From Nonomuraea rhodomycinica (lineage in GTDB: Bacteria; Actinomycetota; Actinomycetes; Streptosporangiales; Streptosporangiaceae), in assembly GCF_013363995.1 (NCBI RefSeq), contig NZ_JABWGO010000011.1:62001-126000 (forward strand): 64,000 nucleotides of DNA, given 5' to 3'. A program made the position numbers and the translations under genes. Below the pieces are notes generated by a model. It did no database searches and had not been told where the DNA came from. It saw only the letters and a list, made by a program, of their open reading frames with translations. Shown piece by piece: positions 59,380-64,000 of this stretch; within the stretch, counting starts at the first letter, position 1; every line of letters begins with the position of its first letter.

Positions 59380-60567
59380 TCAGTTCACCTTGACCGGCAG
59401 TTCCTTGATGCCGTTGATGAAGTTCGAGCGCAGCCGCCGCGCCTCGCCCGTGCGGCGCAGGCGCGGGTAGCGGCGGGCGAGCTGCTCGAACAGGACCCTG
59501 AGCTCCAGCTTGGCCAGGTGGTTGCCCAGGCAGAAGTGGGCGCCGCCGCCGCCGAAGCCGATGTGCGGGTTCGGGTCGCGGCCGATGTCGAAGACGTCCG
59601 GGTCGGGGAAGACCGAGGAGTCCCGGTTGGCCGAGGAGTAGAAGACGACGACCTTGTCGTTCTCCTTGATCTCCCGGCCCCCGAGCGTGAGGTCCTGGGT
59701 GGCCGTGCGGCGGAACAGGTTGACCGGGGACACCCACCGGACGATCTCGTCGGCGGCCGTGCGCGCCATCGACGGGTCGGCGACCAGGCGCTCCCACTGC
59801 TCCGGGTGGTCGGACAGGGCCAGCATGCCGCCCGAGGCGGCGTTGCGGGTCGTCTCGTTGCCCGCCACGACGAGCAGCAGCACGAACAGGTCGAACTCGT
59901 TCTCGTCCAGCGTCTGGCCGTGCTCGTCCGGCTGGATGAGCTTGGTGACGATGTCGTCCCGCGGGTTCGCCCGGCGCTGGGCGGCCAGTTCGTTGGCGTA
60001 GGCGTAGAGCTCCATGGCCGCGGCCCCGCCCTCGCCGCCGTCCGTGTCCGCGTAGTCGGGGTCCTGGGCGCCGATCATCCGGTTCGACCAGGAGAACAGC
60101 TTGTCGCGGTCGGACACGGGCGCGCCGAGCAGCTCGCAGATGACGTACAGCGGCAGCGGGGCCGCGACCTCGGTGACGAAGTCCACCTCGCCCGAGCACT
60201 TGTCGAGCAGGTCGTCGCAGATGTCGCGGATGTGCTGCTCCAGCGCCCCGATCGTGCGGGGCGTGAAGCCGCGGTTGACCAGCGAGCGCCGGCGCGTGTG
60301 CTCCGGCGGGTCCTGGTTGAGCATCATCATCCGCTGGAAGACCCGCTGCTCCTCCGGCACCTCGTGGAACAGGGCGAGCCGGCGTTCCGAGGAGAAGAGG
60401 TCGGAGCGCCGGGACACGTACACGACGTCCTCGTAGCGGGTGACCGCCCAGAACGGGGGGTCGTCGTCGTGGCGGTGGACCGGGTCGTGCTCGCGCAGCC
60501 AGCGCAGCTGGTCGAGGGGTGGTCCGGATTGCGCGTACTGATCCTGGTCGACGAGGTCGATCCGCAC
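59380..60567 (-). CDS. Cytochrome P450, CYP125-like
   Basis: A 395-residue soluble P450. The I-helix motif AGNETTRN (235-242), ExxR in DEIVRW (274-277) and the heme loop GFGGGGAHFCLGNH with Cys346 are all present. AGNETTRN, LFSWSNRMIGAQDPDYA and the VAAPLPLYVICELLG region resemble CYP125/CYP142 steroid C26-monooxygenases. A KstR-like box lies 36 bp upstream, which supports a steroid or lipid role. GTG 60567 follows GGGACGG loosely. It converges with the SDR. Confidence 0.9.
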   Translation of the reverse strand: MRIDLVDQDQYAQSGPPLDQLRWLREHDPVHRHDDDPPFWAVTRYEDVVYVSRRSDLFSSERRLALFHEVPEEQRVFQRMMMLNQDPPEHTRRRSLVNRGFTPRTIGALEQHIRDICDDLLDKCSGEVDFVTEVAAPLPLYVICELLGAPVSDRDKLFSWSNRMIGAQDPDYADTDGGEGGAAAMELYAYANELAAQRRANPRDDIVTKLIQPDEHGQTLDENEFDLFVLLLVVAGNETTRNAASGGMLALSDHPEQWERLVADPSMARTAADEIVRWVSPVNLFRRTATQDLTLGGREIKENDKVVVFYSSANRDSSVFPDPDVFDIGRDPNPHIGFGGGGAHFCLGNHLAKLELRVLFEQLARRYPRLRRTGEARRLRSNFINGIKELPVKVN

Positions 60568-60602
60568 GGTCGCTCACCTCAGGGGGACGGTTCCCATGAA
60601 TC

Positions 60603-60616
60603 TGGAACGTGTTCTC
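60603..60616. promoter_or_regulatory. KstR-like operator (one mismatch)
   Basis: TGGAACGTGTTCTC fits TNNAACNNGTTNNA except at the last base (C instead of A). It lies 36 bp upstream of the CYP125-like gene. Confidence 0.55.
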
Positions 60617-60991
60617 TTTCGGGTTCGCCCTCCAGTCAACCGCACCCGGTCCCGCAAGGCCACCCGCGCTTCACCGCGGTCGCGCCGGGTATGAGACATC
60701 GGGTGTTTGTCGCTCCGGATCTGTTCGCCCGGTCGTCCGGTCCGGTCGCCCGGCCGGGGGTGGCGCCTTGGCGGCAGGCGACGGGCCGCCCGGTCCCGGG
60801 CGGAGCGCTCCGCTCGGGAGGTGATGGCCGAAGTCGTCCGATGATCGCGCTCGCACCGTGCGTTTGTGGTCCGGTAACGGGAGTTCTTCCTCCTCCGATG
60901 TCTCATCGCTCTTTCTCGACGCGTCTTCTGGGGCGTCCTGATCTTCTCCTGGGGTGTTTCGGGTGCGGCGTCGGCATATTTCCACCCACGG

Positions 60992-61070
60992 ATCCGATGT
61001 ATCGCCCCCCGAAGGCTTGACATCCCTGCTCGGCTCCCACCAGCATCGGAGCTATAGACATCCGATGTAT
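60992..61070. promoter_or_regulatory. Repeated ATCCGATGTAT operator of the fuconate operon
   Basis: ATCCGATGTAT occurs at 60992-61002 and again at 61060-61070, where it forms the 11-bp palindrome ACATCCGATGT (61058-61068). A third partial copy, TCCGATGT, lies at 60894-60901. The arrangement suggests a GntR-type repressor, not encoded in the window. Confidence 0.55.
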
Positions 61071-61094
61071 GGACTTGTTGACGAAGGATGCGGT

Positions 61095-61940
61095 GTGAAG
61101 CTGCTGCGAGTAGGACCTGTCGGGCAGGAACGGCCGGTGGTGATGGACGACGCCGGCAACCTGCGTGACATCGGAGAGCCCGACATCGACGGGGCTTTCC
61201 TCGCTTCCGGGGGAGTGGCCCGCGTCCGCGAGGCGCTGGAGCGCGACGAGCTGCCCGTCGTCGTGGGCGAGGGGCTGCGGGTCGGGCCGCCGATCGCGCG
61301 GCCCGGCAAGATCGTGTGCATCGGCCTCAACTACAGCGACCACGCCGCCGAGTCGGGCGCCGACGTGCCGGCCGAGCCGGTCGTGTTCATGAAGGCCGCC
61401 AACACCATGGTCGGCCCGTACGACGAGGTGCTCGTGCCGCGCGGCAGCGTGAAGACCGACTGGGAGGTCGAGCTCGCGATCGTCATCGGCAGGCGGGCCC
61501 GCTACCTCGACAGCCGCGAGGAGGCGCTGGACGCCGTCGCCGGGTACGCCGTGTCCAACGACGTCTCCGAGCGGGAGTTCCAGCTTGAGCGCGGCGGCCA
61601 GTGGGACAAGGGCAAGTCGTGCGAGACGTTCAACCCCCTGGGGCCGTGGCTGGTGACGGCCGACGAGATCACCGACCCGCAGAGCCTGGCGCTGCGGCTC
61701 TGGGTGAACGGCGAGCTGCGCCAGAACGGCGACACCAAGAACATGATCTTCGACGTCGCCGAGATCGTCCGCTACCTGAGCCAGTTCATGGTGCTCGAAC
61801 CGGGCGACGTCATCAACACCGGCACCCCGGCCGGCGTCGCCATGGGCATGCCCGGCCAGCCGTACCTGCGGGCCGGCGACGTGATGGAGCTGGAGATCGA
61901 GGGGCTGGGCCGGCAGCGGCAGACGGTGGGGCAGGCATGA
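61095..61940 (+). CDS. Fumarylacetoacetate hydrolase-family enzyme (2,4-diketo-3-deoxy-L-fuconate hydrolase-like)
   Basis: A 281-residue FAH-family protein. Catalytic-region segments are KIVCIGLNYSDHAAESG, VFMKAANTMVGPYD, DWEVELAIVIGRRARY (metal ligands) and the PGDVINTGTPAG closing strand. With the dehydratase and SDR it fits the hydrolytic step of the oxidative L-fucose pathway, splitting a diketo acid to pyruvate and lactate or a related product. GTG 61095 has AAGGA upstream. It overlaps the dehydratase by 4 bases. Confidence 0.82.
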   Translation: MKLLRVGPVGQERPVVMDDAGNLRDIGEPDIDGAFLASGGVARVREALERDELPVVVGEGLRVGPPIARPGKIVCIGLNYSDHAAESGADVPAEPVVFMKAANTMVGPYDEVLVPRGSVKTDWEVELAIVIGRRARYLDSREEALDAVAGYAVSNDVSEREFQLERGGQWDKGKSCETFNPLGPWLVTADEITDPQSLALRLWVNGELRQNGDTKNMIFDVAEIVRYLSQFMVLEPGDVINTGTPAGVAMGMPGQPYLRAGDVMELEIEGLGRQRQTVGQA

Positions 61941-63250
61941 GGGGTGACGTCGAGAAGGCGGCGCGGCCGTACCGGATCGTGGAGATGGAGACGCGCGACA
62001 TCCGCTTCCCCACCTCGCGCGAGCTGGACGGCTCCGACGCCATGAACCCCGACCCCGACTACTCCGCCGCCTACGTCGTGCTGAGGACCGACGACGGCTT
62101 CTCCGGCCACGGGTTCGCGTTCACGATCGGGCGCGGCAACGACGTGCAGACCAGCGCCATCGCCGCCCTGCGGCCGTACGTGATCGGCAGGGACGCCGAG
62201 GACCTCGGCGCGCTCTACAAGGAGCTGGTCAACGACTCGCAGCTGCGCTGGCTGGGCCCCGAGAAGGGCGTCATGCACATGGCGATCTCCGCCGTGGTCA
62301 ACGCCCTGTGGGACCTCAGGGCCAGGCGCGCGGGCAAGCCGCTCTGGCTGCTGCTGTCGGAGATGACGCCCGAGGAGATCGTCGACCTGGTCGACTTCCG
62401 CTACCTCAGCGACGCCCTCACCCCCGAGCAGGCGCTGGAGATCCTCCGGCAGGCCGAGGACGGCAAGGCCGGGCGGATCGAGACGCTCCGGCGCGAGGGC
62501 TTCCCCGCCTACACCACCTCGCCGGGCTGGCTCGGCTACGACGACGACAAGCTGCGGCGGCTCTGCAAGGAGGCCCTGGACCAGGGGTTCCCGCAGATCA
62601 AGCTCAAGGTGGGCGCCGACCTCGCCGACGACGTGCGCCGCTTCCGGGTGGCCCGCGAGGTGTGCGGGCCCGACTACCCGATCGCGATCGACGCCAACCA
62701 GCGCTGGGACGTCGACTCCGCCGTCGCCTGGGTCAGGGCGCTGGGCGAGTTCAACCCGCACTGGGTGGAGGAGCCCACCAGCCCCGACGACGTGCTCGGC
62801 CACGCCGCGATCGCCGAGGGCGTCCGCCCCATCGCGGTGGCCACCGGCGAGCACGTGCAGAACCGCATCGTCTTCAAGCAGCTGCTCCAGGCCGGCGCCC
62901 TGTCGTACCTGCAGATCGACGCGGCGCGGGTCGGCGGCGTCAACGAGAACATCGCGATCCTGCTGCTCGCGGCCCGCTTCGGCGTCCCGGTCTGCCCGCA
63001 CGCGGGCGGGGTCGGGCTGTGCGAGCTGGTGCAGCACCTGTCGATGTTCGACTACGTGGCGATCAGCGGCTCCATGGAGAACCGGGTCATCGAGTACGTC
63101 GACCACCTGCACGAGCACTTCACCGACCCGGTCGTCATCGACGACGGACGGTATCGCGCTCCCTCCGCGCCGGGCTTCAGCGCGGAGATGCGCCCCGAGT
63201 CGATCGCCGCCTACACGTTCCCCGACGGCGAGGTCTGGAAGGACGCATGA
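61937..63250 (+). CDS. fucD: L-fuconate dehydratase-like enolase-superfamily enzyme
   Basis: A 437-residue enolase-superfamily dehydratase. The catalytic KxK is KLK (Lys222, Lys224), metal ligands include Asp252 (AIDANQRW), Glu278/Glu279 and Glu305 (TGEH), and the His general acid/base is in PHAGG (His355). The N-terminal RFPTSRELDGSDAMNPDPDY matches L-fuconate dehydratases. It dehydrates L-fuconate to 2-keto-3-deoxy-L-fuconate. It overlaps the FAH and SDR genes by 4 bases each. Confidence 0.92.
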   Translation: MRGDVEKAARPYRIVEMETRDIRFPTSRELDGSDAMNPDPDYSAAYVVLRTDDGFSGHGFAFTIGRGNDVQTSAIAALRPYVIGRDAEDLGALYKELVNDSQLRWLGPEKGVMHMAISAVVNALWDLRARRAGKPLWLLLSEMTPEEIVDLVDFRYLSDALTPEQALEILRQAEDGKAGRIETLRREGFPAYTTSPGWLGYDDDKLRRLCKEALDQGFPQIKLKVGADLADDVRRFRVAREVCGPDYPIAIDANQRWDVDSAVAWVRALGEFNPHWVEEPTSPDDVLGHAAIAEGVRPIAVATGEHVQNRIVFKQLLQAGALSYLQIDAARVGGVNENIAILLLAARFGVPVCPHAGGVGLCELVQHLSMFDYVAISGSMENRVIEYVDHLHEHFTDPVVIDDGRYRAPSAPGFSAEMRPESIAAYTFPDGEVWKDA

Positions 63251-63981
63251 GTCTCAAAGCGATCGTGACAGGAGGCGGGTCGGGCATCGGCCTGGCCACC
63301 GCGACCCTGCTGGCCGAGCGCGGCATGCGGGTCGCGTGCCTCGACCTGCGTCCCCCCGGCGAGCCGTTCGTCGGCATCAAGGTGGACGTCACCGACGACG
63401 CGGGCGTGCGCGCGGCGGTCGCCGAGGCGGCCGAACGGCTCGGCGGCATCGACGTGGTCGTCAACAACGCGGGCATCGGCGCCCAGGGCACGGTCGAGGA
63501 CAACCCCGACAGCGAGTGGCACCGGGTCTTCGACGTCAACGTGCTCGGCATGGTGCGGGTGAGCCGGGCGGCGCTGCCGTACCTGCGCAGGTCGGAGCAC
63601 GCGGTGATCGTCAACACCTGCTCCATCGCCGCCACGGCGGGCCTGCCGAACCGCGCCCTCTACAGCGCCACCAAGGGCGCGGTGCTGTCGCTGACCCTCG
63701 CGATGGCCGCCGACCACGTACGCGAGGGCATCCGCGTCAACTGCGTGAACCCCGGGACCGCCGACACGCCCTGGGTCGGCCGGCTGCTCGACACGGCCGA
63801 GGACCCGGAGGCCGAGCGCAGGGCGCTGAACGCCAGGCAGCCGATGGGCCGCCTGGTCACCGCCGAGGAGGTCGCCGCCGCGATCGCCTACCTCGCGAGC
63901 CCGGAGGCGAGCGCGACCACGGGCATGGCGCTCGCCGTCGACGGAGGCATGCAGGGGCTGCGCCTGCGCCCCGCCCCCTGA
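63247..63981 (+). CDS. SDR dehydrogenase of the fuconate operon (2-keto-3-deoxy-L-fuconate dehydrogenase-like)
   Basis: A 244-residue classical SDR with AIVTGGGSGIGLATATLLAE, VVVNNAGIGAQGT, NTCSIAATAG, YSATKGAV and VNPGTADTPWVG. In the oxidative L-fucose pathway an SDR oxidises 2-keto-3-deoxy-L-fuconate to the 2,4-diketo acid consumed by the FAH enzyme. The operon order supports this role. It starts at ATG 63247. The window ends 19 bases after its stop. Confidence 0.87.
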   Translation: MSLKAIVTGGGSGIGLATATLLAERGMRVACLDLRPPGEPFVGIKVDVTDDAGVRAAVAEAAERLGGIDVVVNNAGIGAQGTVEDNPDSEWHRVFDVNVLGMVRVSRAALPYLRRSEHAVIVNTCSIAATAGLPNRALYSATKGAVLSLTLAMAADHVREGIRVNCVNPGTADTPWVGRLLDTAEDPEAERRALNARQPMGRLVTAEEVAAAIAYLASPEASATTGMALAVDGGMQGLRLRPAP

Positions 63982-64000
63982 GCGCACCCGCCTGCCCGCC

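Larger units (their letters stand above)
60568..61094. other. 527-bp divergent region: P450 promoter side and fuconate operon promoter side
   Basis: No gene is supported. The left part holds the near-exact KstR-type box. The right part holds a TTGACA hexamer (61017-61022) and repeated ATCCGATGTAT motifs at 60992-61002 and 61060-61070, which precede the fuconate operon. Confidence 0.6.

Noticed and set aside
1..64000. CRISPR arrays, tRNA/rRNA genes and intact insertion sequences
   Set aside because: No regularly spaced direct repeats, no cloverleaf-type sequence and no paired terminal repeats with a full transposase were found by eye. Covariance searches were not available.

Overview
The window is high-GC actinomycete DNA, most like a Streptosporangiaceae (Nonomuraea-type) chromosome. 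This rests on the fused Kgd-type 2-oxoglutarate decarboxylase at the left edge, several F420-type oxidoreductases, a Streptomyces-type subtilisin inhibitor, an AfsR/SARP-type regulator, frequent GTG/TTG starts and many ATGA/GTGA overlaps. I see no tRNA, rRNA, CRISPR array, prophage or intact insertion sequence. The genus is inference.

Layout. 1-8.3 kb: kgd (cut by the edge), a B3/4 protein, an HTH-MFS pair, a glutathionyl-hydroquinone-reductase-like enzyme, an MBL hydrolase, a dihydrodipicolinate-reductase-like protein and an SDR ending at a strong terminator. 8.4-15.5 kb: a compact sugar or cyclitol uptake operon with a ROK regulator, a CUT2 ABC transporter, a Gfo/Idh/MocA dehydrogenase and a sugar-phosphate isomerase/epimerase. 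It is followed by a dispersed repeat and an IS5-type transposase remnant. 16-23.3 kb: an APH-like kinase, an HxlR/epoxide-hydrolase pair with a clear operator, a WD40 fragment, a MarR-like/F420-type pair, a protein with two degenerate class III cyclase domains, a VOC protein and a membrane serine hydrolase with a repetitive linker. 24-35 kb: a secreted DNRLRE protein, a sigma/CU044_5270 pair, a methyltransferase, a SARP-type regulator with a flavin monooxygenase, an NTF2-like gene behind a MerR-type promoter, and two adjacent secreted protease inhibitors. 35-44 kb: TetR/hydrolase pairs, and an ECF41 sigma/oxidoreductase operon flanked by duplicated DUF3592 genes that share an ECF-like promoter. 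Then come SnoaL-like, NAD-epimerase and SMI1/KNR4 genes.

44-52.3 kb: an F420-type/ferredoxin/alcohol-dehydrogenase operon, then an unassigned cluster (methyltransferase, DUF1702, alpha/alpha-toroid protein, methyltransferase, GT4 glycosyltransferase, GDP-mannose dehydratase). 52.3-60.6 kb: an HTH/SRPBCC operon, a MarR/LLM pair with twin operators, a uronate-dehydrogenase-like gene, a DUF559-like nuclease with 39-bp repeats, TetR/SDR genes and a CYP125-like P450. 61-64 kb: a three-gene L-fuconate catabolic operon (hydrolase, dehydratase, SDR).

The most interesting signals are three KstR-type boxes (TNNAACNNGTTNNA, two exact and one near-exact) before the alcohol-dehydrogenase operon, in the glycosyltransferase/GDP-mannose-dehydratase divergent region and before the P450. 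Next come the unassigned glycosylation/methylation cluster, the paired inhibitors with an Arg P1 site, and the duplicated DUF3592 promoters around the ECF41 operon.
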